From Dactylonectria macrodidyma (taxonomy: Eukaryota; Ascomycota; Sordariomycetes; Hypocreales; Nectriaceae), in contig JAGMUV010000014.1 in assembly GCA_020744425.1 (NCBI GenBank), positions 434,001 to 498,000 on the forward strand: 64,000 nt of DNA, in the 5' to 3' direction. The notes beneath the pieces were generated by a model. The model did not search any database. It saw nothing but the letters and a program-made list of their open reading frames with translations, and was not told the DNA's origin. The translations under genes were made by a program, and so were the position numbers. Each line of letters begins with the position of its first letter. Position 1 is the stretch's first letter. Positions 1 to 9,597 of the stretch are shown in pieces.

Positions 1-862
1 CATAGGTATCGGTATCCCAGGTTTCTCGTGATGATGACAGCATCCGCGAAAGTCCTTGGGAGCGTATCCATCGGAATCCCGCTGAGGCGCTGCTCGAGTG
101 TATCCGTCGTAGTCCTCAAGGGTGACACGCCGCCCCAGCAATGGCTCAACGTCACCCATTCCATCCGATCATCGGTCTCTTTTTGAGAATGAATCTTCAA
201 GCGAGGTTCCATCAAGCCGTCAGATAGTCCCACGTCGTTAGTCCTACTTGGCCGAAAGGGTTGGGTACCATGCCGCTCAGTCTTTGATCGTGCTACACAT
301 CGGTCTCGCCACCCCTTTGCAAGAGCGAAGCATTCTTTGGAAGCAGTTGAATAGGGCAAAAGCCTATGATGAATTTTTGCAGCCGCGGCTGGCCTAGACT
401 CATCACAGCTTTGCATTAGTCATGTGTGAGGATTCGCGAACTCCACATGTCTTACATTTGATCCAATTCCAATTCTCGAGGCGTTCTCTCGAGACAAACA
501 TAGAAATATGCCAGCACGCGGCCCCCACTCCTTACCTCCCCCGGCGAGTCATTGAGGGAGAGATCTGAGTCGTGGATCGTATATATCTTGATAGAATCGG
601 GGCGGCCGCGTCTCCTCTCCGAATAACCAGCTGAGAGGCTCAAGTAGATCTGTTCTTCCTTTCAAGCATCCCCGGGTTTGTCATTCCACAATCTTTGAGA
701 TATAGTCGTGTGGATTTGACTACAGAACTCGCAGCTGGTGCAATTTTGGAGTTCCGCAAAAGTTCGATGATGTGGGTATCCAGGATTGGTACAAGGCGAA
801 TAACTACCAGTATCCTCCCTCAGTTGATCAAAGTCAATATTCTCGCATAAAGCGCACAACAT
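1..862 (-). pseudogene. HET-domain (heterokaryon incompatibility) gene, decayed, runs off left edge
   Basis: Read on the minus strand, about 862 to 662 gives a start typical of HET proteins: an LCALC opening, then a PHHRTFAELQ stretch and a cysteine-containing segment. An in-frame TGA (662-664) interrupts it and the same frame resumes to about 452. Nearer the left edge, roughly 170 to 1, a clear HET core appears, with WVTLSHCWGG, a GIPMDTLPRTFADAV segment and ITRNLGYRYL. Between these, a WYPT motif and the following DVGLSDG segment lie in different frames, so there is also a frameshift. HET domains trigger programmed cell death when incompatible fungal individuals fuse. I infer a dead copy; introns could explain one of the breaks but not all. 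The 3' part lies outside the window. Confidence 0.7.
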
Positions 863-1811
863 GTTAAGTTATGAGGAAATGAATCGTCACAGTAACGCTC
901 CAAGTGTATTCCAGGATACGGGGTAAGCATCGTGCAACTGTTGTTGCCTAAAGTCTGACAACGATGATAACCTATGAGACCACAAAAGCGGCCAGGATTG
1001 GCATAATCGCTATAACCAGGATGGCACGCATACATAAATAAGCCACTTCACGAATTTGAGTCGGAGGCTCCGGTTTGAAGTAGCGGTGCAACCAAGCATC
1101 GAAGGTCTTAATATCGACACGGCTATAAGCGCAGAGATAAGAATATTATCCCAAGGTCTTGGTTTTCTAGCGAGAAAATACATTGAAGCAATTGAGGGGT
1201 AACTAAAAACTATTGATTCAGCCCGAAGGGCGTTTTACTCAGTCAGAAAGAATTGAGCATAAAACCTCCTCTGATTGGCTAATTGGCCTGGCCTTGCTCA
1301 ACTCGTGCGCGAATTGGTCGGCTGTTAACGCCACCAAATGAAGGCCTCGCCAGAAACCACCCCCTGAGCGTTGACTAGGTAATAATAACTAGCGAGCTTG
1401 GCAAACTCTCCAAGAGCTTTCAGTTCTTCTTTTCTTCCATGCAATCAATTTGTTGGGTTGCTAAGCACGATCCTGACTGAATAACCCCCGTGCCCCTTAC
1501 TCCTTCCACTAACTTACATAGCGGCTGCTTCCCTTTTCTGTCGAATCTATCAAACCCATCAGGTTGCTAACAGTATCTAGGTTGACATATTACCTCCGCA
1601 GCCAGCCTACCTCTCAAGATTCTCCGGTTACCCTGCCTCCGGGAAGCAGTGCAGTTTCCTCCCTGATCATTCAGACCTGATCTAACTACCTCAAAGACAG
1701 CCTCTCCATCGAGATCTATCACGGTATTAGACGTAAGCCGTCGCAAAGCCCCCCTGCCCGAGCGATATCCAGCAGTCTAGGTGGGTAAGAGGTGGATACA
1801 TATACGGCCAA
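863..1811. other. Intergenic, no gene recognised
   Basis: No convincing coding segment. This stretch lies between the HET remnant and the Helitron reading frame and probably includes the unresolved 5' end of the Helitron. I could not identify a 5'-TC terminus with confidence. Confidence 0.5.
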
Positions 1812-4800
1812 ATGGAGGACGATATACCCCAGGCAGTTCGAAACTGCCACACCTGCAAGCAAGACCTGCCCGAAGTCGAATTTCGAAGCGTCAAGGACCC
1901 TACGAAGTTTACAAGGGACTGTGCTAGCTGTAGGGCACGCCGAAGGGAACGTGTAGCCGAATCCCGAGCCGCCGTTGCCGCCATGCGGAATATCGCCTTG
2001 AGGCTATCGCCACACAGAGCCACGAAAAGGACCGATTCTGTAGCTAACCTGACGCCTCCAAGGCGGACTGCGCCAACGCCTGCGTCTGTGCACGGCTCAC
2101 AACCTCCTGCCACGCCTGCTTTATTCCGTGGCCTGGCGCCCGCACTCCAGGGACTGCCTAGACCTCTGCTGGGCCCATCTACCCCAAGCACGGTGGAGGG
2201 ACCTTCCCCTATCCCTCCTACCCTTAGCCTGCCAAGAGTAGTTCTGGGCACGCCGATTCCTCAAACGCCAATTCCTGAAGGCACTCTTCCAACGGCTCCT
2301 GTTGTGCTAGGCACGCCTATACCACAGGAATCGTTCCCTACCACTCCTTCATTACTGCCACAGGGTCATCGCCGCGGCCGCTATGCACGTCAAGGCATTT
2401 TTAACCCACGGCCACGGCCACAGCCTCAAGAGCGACAGTTCGATCAGATAGTTGATCCACCTTTTACAGGGGACCTTAACTTGCCTGCCCTTAGTGAGGA
2501 GGATCAGGCCCTTGTGCGGGAGTTCTATACTGCCCTGAACGACGACAAGATGCATAGTTGCATTCGCTGCCGGGAGCATTGGTTCGATATGAAGCGAAAT
2601 AGCTTGCAAATCTGCAGCCGCTGCATTAGTCGAGACAAGGAAAGAGCCCCTGACGAGCCCTACTTCTTTAGCGCTACGAATAACCTTGACTTTGGGGAAG
2701 TCCCTGGCAATTTACCTGATCTAACGATGGTTGAGGAGATGCTTATTGCTAGGATTCACGTACACGTGAAGGTCCTACAGGTACGTGGCGCTCAATATAA
2801 ATACCGCGGCCACGTTGTCCACTTTCTTCGCAACGTTGGTAGGCTATTTGAAGAGCTCCCAGTCCTACCTGAAGAGCTAGATATCGTACTCCTGCGGCCT
2901 CCTAATATGGAGGGCGACCCTCGCTTCCAGCAGCAGTTTGCTCGCGATTTCCGGGTACGCCGCTCATGCCTGTTGATTTGGCTGCATTACTTACAGCGCC
3001 ACCACCCGGGCTATCGCGATATCGTCGTGAGCCAGGATCGCCTGCAACGGCTTCCTCTTGACGGCAGCATAGTTGATTCCGTTGCTAGCCAAGTGGCTGA
3101 CATACCTGACGGCGAGGTCCCCCAAGGCCCTGTTGAGGAGGTAGTAGAAGAGGATCCTTACGATGCCGACGCATCAGCGATCCCGAATTTGCAGGTTACC
3201 GATACCGAATTAAACGCCCTGCAGTCCCGATTCCTTAATGGTACCCCTGACCCTGAGCGTATGGCTGATCTTGAGCATATGCCGCTTGGCGCGCAGGCTC
3301 AACACCAGATGCCGTTGCCTTCCATTCGCAGGACCCCTATCAACGAATTCAACCGTTCCCAGCCGCTGTTAACGCTCGCGTTCCCTACCCTCTACCCTGA
3401 CGGCAAGGCGGACTTCGTGGAGCCTCGCCTACGGAGCATCACGTACCAGGACTACCTTGCACATGCGATGAGATGGCAAGACGGACGTTTTGCCCGCCAT
3501 AAGACGTGGCCCTTCGTCGCCCTCAACACGCTGTTACGTGCGCAGGTCCGAAAGCGAAGCAACTACTTCGTCAAGCAACACGAAGGCCGCCGTCAAGCCC
3601 TTACACGCGCTGACCTAGAGGAAGCGATGGCTAAGCCTGACGAGCCAGAGGCTCAGGCACTGATCCAGTCGATCACGCGCCAAGCCGCTGTAATCAGGGG
3701 CACCCGGCCGTATTGGTATAAGCAAAGGAAGGAATTGGAAGCATATGCCTATAATCTAAGTAGGCCTGGCCTTTTCGCTACTGCAAGTGCAGCTGATTAC
3801 CACTGGGAATCCCTATACCGTCATATGCCTCGATTCTATGAGTGGCAAGCAGCTCCTGAGGCGAGCCGGATGGCCCTGTCCCGGCAACTACTGCGAGACA
3901 ACGCCCACATCGCCGCTTACCACTTCCATAAGCGTTATACGCTGTTTAGAACTATTGTCCTGAAGCAGAAGTTTAACCTAACGGACTTTTGGGGTCGCTA
4001 CGAGTGGCAGGGCAGGGGGTCCAGTCACCACCACGGCCTCTATTGGTTAAATAGCCATCCAGACTTAGATCCTGACAATGATCAGTCCCGGGAGCGATTC
4101 GCCCATATCTGGGGATATCACGTATCTGCTGTTAACCCAGAGACTCAGCGAATACAGGCGCCTGGGGAAGGGAACCCCCTGATCCTTAATCTATTACAGC
4201 AGCCCCTTACCGTTGGGTTCCTATCAATGGTAGTTAACCGCGTGCAACGACACCGCTGTAGTAACTATTGTATGCAGCTCAATAAACATACCAAGCAGGT
4301 CGAGTGCCGCTTTGGATTTCCTCACGGGCAACGCCTACTAGCCTCCCTAGACAAGGTTCCTCATTCTAAGCACTGGAGCTTCAGGGGCGAGCGGAATGAT
4401 AGCCAGATTAACCACTATAACCGCTTGCTTACAATTGCGTGGCTGGCCAATACAGATATCTCCCCCTGCACGAGCCTACAGCAGGTAATCGATTACGCAG
4501 CTAAATACTGCTCCAAGTCGGAAAAGAAAAGTGAGTCTTTTGCCCAGATTGGGAAAGCCCTGATGCCCCGGGTCAAGGACCATAACCCCCTTATTTCCTT
4601 CACGTCAAAGCTCCTAAATCAGCTAGTTGCTGAGCGGGATTACTCAAAGCAGGAGGTTTGCCACTTGCTCCTCGGCCTGCCGTTACAGGAGGGCTCACGA
4701 ACCTGCCTATATGTTGATTGCCGTAATCCTGACAAGCATTCCCGCTCCCTACGGCTCGACGGCGATGAGGTTAACGAGGCCCCCAACGTCTACGAAAAGT

Positions 4801-6833
4801 ACTATCGACGCCCAGAAGCCCTAGAGGACCTGACCTATGTTTCCTTTCTTAAATACTGGAATTTCCGCTCTAGGGACCCTTCTATGTGGAAGCAATGGCA
4901 GCCAGGCAACGTTAACGGCAGGCCTCGTGTATTGGTCTACTTTCCTCGCTATCAGGCTGATCCAGAAGGTCAACAGTGGCCAGATTACTGCCGCGTAAAG
5001 CTAACATTGAACCACCCACATCGTCGGCTTGATGAGCTCCTCACATTTGACGGCCAGCGTTTTAATTCTCACGCTCAGGCCTTCTCCTATTGTTGGCAGC
5101 ACCACAGTCATGGTGATGACCATTACGGCTGGCCAAAAGAGGCTCGACTACAGCCTCAAGAGGATCAGTACGAGGCTCTGCCTGTGGAGGAAGAATTTGA
5201 TGACGAAGACTGGATTCGTCTCGCCGCCCTTTTACCTGACAACCCCCTTACCCAGGAAGGTCTTGACCTACTTGGCCGCCGCGATATCGACGTTAATTAC
5301 GACTGGACACGGCATGTAGGTACTTATCCGGAACTTCGAGACAGTTACTGGAAAGACCTTATCGCTAGCCACCCTATAGCCAACGATGTGGAGGTCCTTG
5401 GCCCTCACTGGCGTGATCAGCTGAACCCACAACAACGGCTCGTGTACGACACCTTCATGGGCCACTTCCAGGCGCAAAGTCTTACTCAAATCCTTCTCCA
5501 CGTTGACGGCGGTGGTGGCACAGGCAAGTCCTTCCTTATCAAGGTGCTATCCTCCCATCTCCAGGCGGCTGCCCTACCGAATCCTAGCCCTATTTGTCGC
5601 GTAGCGCCAACAGGCGTTGCGAGTAACCAGATACAAGGCAGCACCATTCATTCGTTGCTACGCCTCCCAGTAGGTGGTACTTTTACCGACCTTCCCCCAG
5701 CCGACGCGGCCGCCCTTCAGTCCCGCCTACGGCACGTCAAATACCTCGTTATCGATGAAAAGAGCATGCTAGGGCTTGAGCAGCTAGCGCGGATCGATTC
5801 CCGCCTGCGGCAGGCCTTTCCACAGCGTAGCCTCGAGTTCTTTGGTGGCGTGAGCGTCTTGCTGGTGGGCGATTTCTTCCAGTTACCACCCGTCCGGCAA
5901 AAGCCGCTGTATTCGACTAGCACCAGCCTGTCTCCGCTGGAAAGGAGAGGGCAGGTGGCCTACCGGTTATTTGACCGCACCGTCTTCCTGACCACGGTGC
6001 AGCGCCAAACTGGCGATGATCAGGCCCAGTTCCGTCAGGCATTGCAGGAACTGCGTGAAGTTCAGTTATCTATACCGTCATGGAACCTCCTTAGTAATCG
6101 GGTACAGGCCAAGCTAACACAGAGCGAGATTGACAGCTTCAGGGCCGCTTTGCGGGTGTATTCTACAAAGGCCCGGGTCAACGAGTACAATTACGAGCAT
6201 ATGGTGCACCTCAACGACCCGGCAGTACAGGTGGAGGCAAAGAATCGGGGCAACGGCGCGGGGCAGGCGCCAAGCGACAAAGCTGGCAACCTATCTAACA
6301 GATTCCCTGTTGCTAAAGGCGCCAGAGTGATGCTTACGACTAATCTATGGCAGCCAGTTGGCCTAGTTAACGGTGCGCAGGGCACTGTATACGACATCGC
6401 CTGGAACGCAGGCACTAACCCATGGGAAGAACCCCCGGCGGTTATTATGGTGGATTTCGATAGCTACGACGGGCCGCCGTATCTAACAACGAACGAGGGC
6501 AGGAAAATCGTACCCATCCTTCCAGTCACGCGTGATTTCCTAGTGGGCAACGAGACCTGCGCTCGCACGCAGTTTCCCCTGATCGTGGCGTTTGCTATCA
6601 CCGTTCACAAATGCCAGAGCCTAACGAAGGATCAAATAGTTACTGACCTCGCCACACGCGACTTCCAGGCCGGTATTAGCTATGTTGCTGTCTCACGGGT
6701 AACCTCGCTGCAGGGCTTACTCCTTGAGGCGCCTTTCGATCGTCAGAGCCTCTATAACCACACGCCCACGGAAGGTTCATGTGCCTGTGTTTCCTACGTG
6801 CTGCGTTTACGGCTAACTATAAGGCAGGGATGA
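1812..6833 (+). CDS. Helitron Rep/PIF1-type helicase (RepHel)
   Basis: A 1,673-residue frame without introns. Near the N-terminus a C-x2-C...C-x2-C finger (about residues 12-40) is followed by a proline-rich linker with a repeated VLGTPIPQ motif and a second C-x2-C...C-x2-C finger near residue 250. The rolling-circle nuclease has a histidine cluster at 739-741 (HHH followed by GLYW) and paired tyrosines Y895 and Y899 (YAAKYCSK). The helicase shows Walker A GGGGTGKS at 1233-1240, a Walker B-like VIDEKSML near 1313, GDFFQLPP near 1353 and a VHKCQSLT motif near 1597. It should nick and unwind element DNA for rolling-circle transposition. The central residue of the HUH motif is His rather than the usual hydrophobic residue. 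The C-terminus appears frameshifted: another frame from about 6776 to 6913 encodes a tail ending PPLYLD that looks more natural. Confidence 0.93.
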   Translation: MEDDIPQAVRNCHTCKQDLPEVEFRSVKDPTKFTRDCASCRARRRERVAESRAAVAAMRNIALRLSPHRATKRTDSVANLTPPRRTAPTPASVHGSQPPATPALFRGLAPALQGLPRPLLGPSTPSTVEGPSPIPPTLSLPRVVLGTPIPQTPIPEGTLPTAPVVLGTPIPQESFPTTPSLLPQGHRRGRYARQGIFNPRPRPQPQERQFDQIVDPPFTGDLNLPALSEEDQALVREFYTALNDDKMHSCIRCREHWFDMKRNSLQICSRCISRDKERAPDEPYFFSATNNLDFGEVPGNLPDLTMVEEMLIARIHVHVKVLQVRGAQYKYRGHVVHFLRNVGRLFEELPVLPEELDIVLLRPPNMEGDPRFQQQFARDFRVRRSCLLIWLHYLQRHHPGYRDIVVSQDRLQRLPLDGSIVDSVASQVADIPDGEVPQGPVEEVVEEDPYDADASAIPNLQVTDTELNALQSRFLNGTPDPERMADLEHMPLGAQAQHQMPLPSIRRTPINEFNRSQPLLTLAFPTLYPDGKADFVEPRLRSITYQDYLAHAMRWQDGRFARHKTWPFVALNTLLRAQVRKRSNYFVKQHEGRRQALTRADLEEAMAKPDEPEAQALIQSITRQAAVIRGTRPYWYKQRKELEAYAYNLSRPGLFATASAADYHWESLYRHMPRFYEWQAAPEASRMALSRQLLRDNAHIAAYHFHKRYTLFRTIVLKQKFNLTDFWGRYEWQGRGSSHHHGLYWLNSHPDLDPDNDQSRERFAHIWGYHVSAVNPETQRIQAPGEGNPLILNLLQQPLTVGFLSMVVNRVQRHRCSNYCMQLNKHTKQVECRFGFPHGQRLLASLDKVPHSKHWSFRGERNDSQINHYNRLLTIAWLANTDISPCTSLQQVIDYAAKYCSKSEKKSESFAQIGKALMPRVKDHNPLISFTSKLLNQLVAERDYSKQEVCHLLLGLPLQEGSRTCLYVDCRNPDKHSRSLRLDGDEVNEAPNVYEKYYRRPEALEDLTYVSFLKYWNFRSRDPSMWKQWQPGNVNGRPRVLVYFPRYQADPEGQQWPDYCRVKLTLNHPHRRLDELLTFDGQRFNSHAQAFSYCWQHHSHGDDHYGWPKEARLQPQEDQYEALPVEEEFDDEDWIRLAALLPDNPLTQEGLDLLGRRDIDVNYDWTRHVGTYPELRDSYWKDLIASHPIANDVEVLGPHWRDQLNPQQRLVYDTFMGHFQAQSLTQILLHVDGGGGTGKSFLIKVLSSHLQAAALPNPSPICRVAPTGVASNQIQGSTIHSLLRLPVGGTFTDLPPADAAALQSRLRHVKYLVIDEKSMLGLEQLARIDSRLRQAFPQRSLEFFGGVSVLLVGDFFQLPPVRQKPLYSTSTSLSPLERRGQVAYRLFDRTVFLTTVQRQTGDDQAQFRQALQELREVQLSIPSWNLLSNRVQAKLTQSEIDSFRAALRVYSTKARVNEYNYEHMVHLNDPAVQVEAKNRGNGAGQAPSDKAGNLSNRFPVAKGARVMLTTNLWQPVGLVNGAQGTVYDIAWNAGTNPWEEPPAVIMVDFDSYDGPPYLTTNEGRKIVPILPVTRDFLVGNETCARTQFPLIVAFAITVHKCQSLTKDQIVTDLATRDFQAGISYVAVSRVTSLQGLLLEAPFDRQSLYNHTPTEGSCACVSYVLRLRLTIRQG

Positions 6834-7147
6834 AGATGCGCCTCGTTGACCAACAACGCCGTCAGGCTCAACAGCTGACCGAGCCACCGTATCCACCACT
6901 CTACCTTGACTAGACGACGTCTTCCTATAAGCTACATAGAAAGGGGAGGTTCGATATATGGTATATAGTTAGATTCGGCCTCTCAGGAAGCGGTAGAGGA
7001 ACCCCTGACTATCAGCCAACTCCCACTGCAGGCTTGACGCGGCTTTAACAGCTAGTTGCGCCGCAGGCGAAAGGGGGGGTTCTAGAAATCCCCCTATGAA
7101 AATTGAATTGCAGGTATACGGTATTACCCTTTGGGCTGGATATTCAG

Positions 7148-7179
7148 CCGTTAAGCCCCTTGCCTTGGCAACTTAACGG
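7148..7179. repeat. Perfect two-part hairpin, candidate Helitron 3' end structure
   Basis: CCGTTAAG (7148-7155) pairs exactly with CTTAACGG (7172-7179). The loop contains a nested stem, TTGCC (7160-7164) with GGCAA (7167-7171). It lies about 310 bp after the Helitron stop codon in otherwise non-coding DNA. Confidence 0.55.
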
Positions 7180-7846
7180 GTGTTCGAAGTATTTTAAGTA
7201 TTTAGCTACCTATATTGGTTATCTAACATCTCACATTACCATGTTTCTATTTATATAAGCAGGATAAGCTCTTCATTTGATTATACATCTATTAGAAGTT
7301 AAAACAACTCCATTCATATATATGCTTACAGTTAGCGATGTTTATATAAGTGATGAGTAATGTTCCCTAAATGCTTATAATACTGAAAAGCCTGCCTATA
7401 GTAAAGGTTCCTACTCTTAAAGGGCAAGTTACTACTGCTAAAGTGATGGGTTTTACGTAAGTGTCTACAAAGAGAAATGAGGCAAATTGCGACTATAGCA
7501 ATGTAACAAATTTTTGACATCTCATCATGGAGCACTGTGATTATTATAAAACGAAGCGCAAACACCAGTAAATGGAAATGCACTTGCTAGAGCTTGGCTT
7601 TACTGTCCAGCGAAGTCCTGAATCCAACAATGCCAATTAAAAGCCGTCGGACGTTGATGCTCTGTGAGAGAGGTCCAGACATGCGCTAAGAATGGTTGTA
7701 GCTATCATAATAAGCACCCGTCCACTCACCCACAAGAAGAATCCAGACGTCAACCAGCACAGGGGCCAAAAGAAATCCACCACAGCATAAGAAGAAAGAA
7801 AATGGACATGGTGCAATAAATAAAAAAGACAAAAAGAAAACTTTCA
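7180..7846. other. AT-rich intergenic, no gene recognised
   Basis: Low-complexity, AT-rich sequence. An 83-codon minus-strand open frame (7332-7583) has no recognisable motif and looks like chance. Confidence 0.5.
7822..7840 (-). terminator. RNA polymerase III terminator of tRNA-Pro
   Basis: On the minus strand the tRNA 3' end is followed within 10 nt by TTTT, then further T5 and T6 runs. This is the normal pol III stop signal. Confidence 0.75.
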
Positions 7847-7931
7847 GGGCTCCACCGGGGCTCGAACCCGGGGCCTCGTGCAGCTGAGATGAATTCCCAA
7901 AGCACGAATCATACCACTAGACCATGAAGCC
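7847..7931 (-). tRNA. tRNA-Pro (anticodon UGG) with a 13-nt intron
   Basis: The minus strand folds as a cloverleaf. Acceptor GGCTTCA pairs with TGGAGCC with one G-T pair. The D arm contains GGTCTAGTGGTA. Anticodon stem CGTGC pairs with GCACG. The loop reads TT-TGG-G, then a 13-nt intron at the canonical position after base 37. The T arm has GGTTCGAGCC, a good B box. The acceptor and D-arm sequence also resemble other eukaryotic tRNA-Pro genes. CCA is not encoded, as expected in eukaryotes. Confidence 0.93.
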
Positions 7932-8876
7932 TGTTAGATGTCAATCAGCCAAACAAATTCTGTACATATGGTACCGCAACAATTCACATCTCGAAAATGC
8001 GGCCTTCCGTCGATTCATAGGACTCGAGGCCACCATTTTGAACATTCTGCAACTTCTACGAGCTTATCGCATTCTTTTGCAGCAACCTACATTCCGTGGC
8101 TCATTCTCTGCGGATGATACCCACCCGGAGACACCAGGTGTAACTATAGAATGAATCGCAGGCAGTGATCCAGCAGTAATAGTGACTTTCAATGCTGCGA
8201 ATTCACCTCCCGACGCCTCCCATCGACACTTATCATCATTTTTACGAGGCGGAATGTTTTCCAGATATCAGGTTGAGTGGTATTCAAGTCCCCAAACTAC
8301 AGGTCTTACTGAGGACTCGTGGAACTGTGAGGACTTACAAGGCTGAACTATTTTACGATGCGAACGTCTGACATCAGATCTTGACATGTATAGAATATTG
8401 GAAACTGAACATTTAGAACGTCTCAACACTTAGAATTGAGACCAAAGAATAAAGGATGGCGAGTGCGAGCGAGCCCTACAAGAACCACCGATGGCCAGAG
8501 GTCACAGAGTGTCTCTCTCACCAAGGCACCTGCTCCACTATCACCAGCCTTCAATCTCCTCCATTAAAGGCCAGTAAGCTTGACATGGTAAATCAATGAA
8601 TGGCCAAACTAGAGCAACGATTCACCCTAGAGTCTAAAATCTAAAATAGTAAAAAGAAGCTTCCCTGCTGCCTCTTTTCGTAGTACTCACGATTCGGGTT
8701 TTGTCCATCAATTTTGAAATGACAGAAAGCGACTCCAATTAACCACCGCCGACTGCCAACAAGAAGTAAAAAACATTGGACCGACTCTGCTCACCTCAGG
8801 GTGAGCTGTCGCGCATAGCAGTCCCATCGACCCAAAAGAAAATGATCGCTACCCAAAAAGGGCCAAAAAAACAAGA
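7932..8876. other. Intergenic between two tRNA genes
   Basis: No coding segment with recognisable motifs. A 76-codon plus-strand frame (7924-8154) overlaps the tRNA and is rejected. Confidence 0.5.
8865..8871 (-). terminator. RNA polymerase III terminator of tRNA-Thr
   Basis: A T7 run on the minus strand begins 5 nt after the tRNA 3' end. Confidence 0.75.
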
Positions 8877-8960
8877 TGCCCCCAGGCGGAATTGAACCGC
8901 CGACCTTTGCATGCCTTGTGGCAGTACAAGTGCAACGCTCTACCCCTAAGCTATAAGGGC
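8877..8960 (-). tRNA. tRNA-Thr (anticodon UGU) with a 12-nt intron
   Basis: On the minus strand, acceptor GCCCTTA pairs with TGGGGGC with two G-T pairs. The D arm is AGCTTAGGGGTAGAGCG. Anticodon stem TTGCA pairs with TGCAA. The loop is CT-TGT-A, then a 12-nt intron and the closing A. The T arm has GGTTCAATTCC. The discriminator is A. Both tRNAs in this region have the same orientation. Confidence 0.93.
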
Positions 8961-9597
8961 TTTATCTTGCTGTGGCGATTTGTCATCTAACTTAGTATTA
9001 AGTACCTCACTTTGGAAAGGTAGCTTTGGTATGATGCTACCACGCTCACAATTTTCCGGTTGAATGGCAATTATCATTTGCGTACGGCTTTTACTAATTC
9101 TTATCCTGACGGACGGTCTTTTTTTTGGGGTTGTGTCGATGATGTTAGATGTCGGTCCTCACCTCTTGCCTTCCTTAATCCTTCAAGTTCACATCCAGAA
9201 TACTAAATGTTTAAAAAACGGCGAATGAGGCCTCAGAGGCGAAAGATGAATCACGAAAAATGCATACTATGCTTAAAGATGTTTATTGTGTCATTACTCA
9301 AGTCATATGCTGAATTATCTTCTCATCCGGCCGTCTCCGAGTCGTGGCTGGTTACCTCTGCTAGATTTCCGCGATATTACCCTACACTCTCCGCGCTAAC
9401 ACGGAGCTTACCCGCGTTAATCCTCAGCGCGTCCGCTACAACTCGACTCGCTCAGGAACAGGAAAGGAACAAGGAAAGGAAAGCAAAACACATCCGCCAA
9501 CGCCTGTATTTCTCTATATGCGGAATGTACACCTGGTAATGCACGGTTGGTGTAATGTGAGAGAGGGGTGAGATGTAGGGCCAGGCGCAGGACATTG
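8961..9597. other. Intergenic, 3' side of the MFS gene
   Basis: No supported gene. A 110-codon plus-strand frame (9207-9539) has a basic, low-complexity product and no motif. The end nearest 9597 will hold the 3' UTR of the minus-strand transporter. Confidence 0.45.

Larger units (their letters stand above)
1812..7179 (+). mobile_element. Helitron (rolling-circle transposon), boundaries approximate
   Basis: The element is defined by its Rep/helicase gene. The true left end lies somewhere upstream of 1812. The right end is placed provisionally at a strong hairpin (7148-7179), because Helitrons usually carry a hairpin close to the 3' terminus. No canonical CTRR is seen directly after that hairpin; non-canonical Helitron ends are known in Fusarium. 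A second, weaker stem sits near 7070-7100 (G-run pairing with a C-run around TTCTAGAA). The long open frame shows little decay and no sign of heavy C-to-T mutation, so the insertion looks young. Confidence 0.7.

Noticed and set aside
9207..9539. 110-codon plus-strand frame
   Set aside because: No motif, no splice context, and close to the 3' end of the transporter gene on the other strand.
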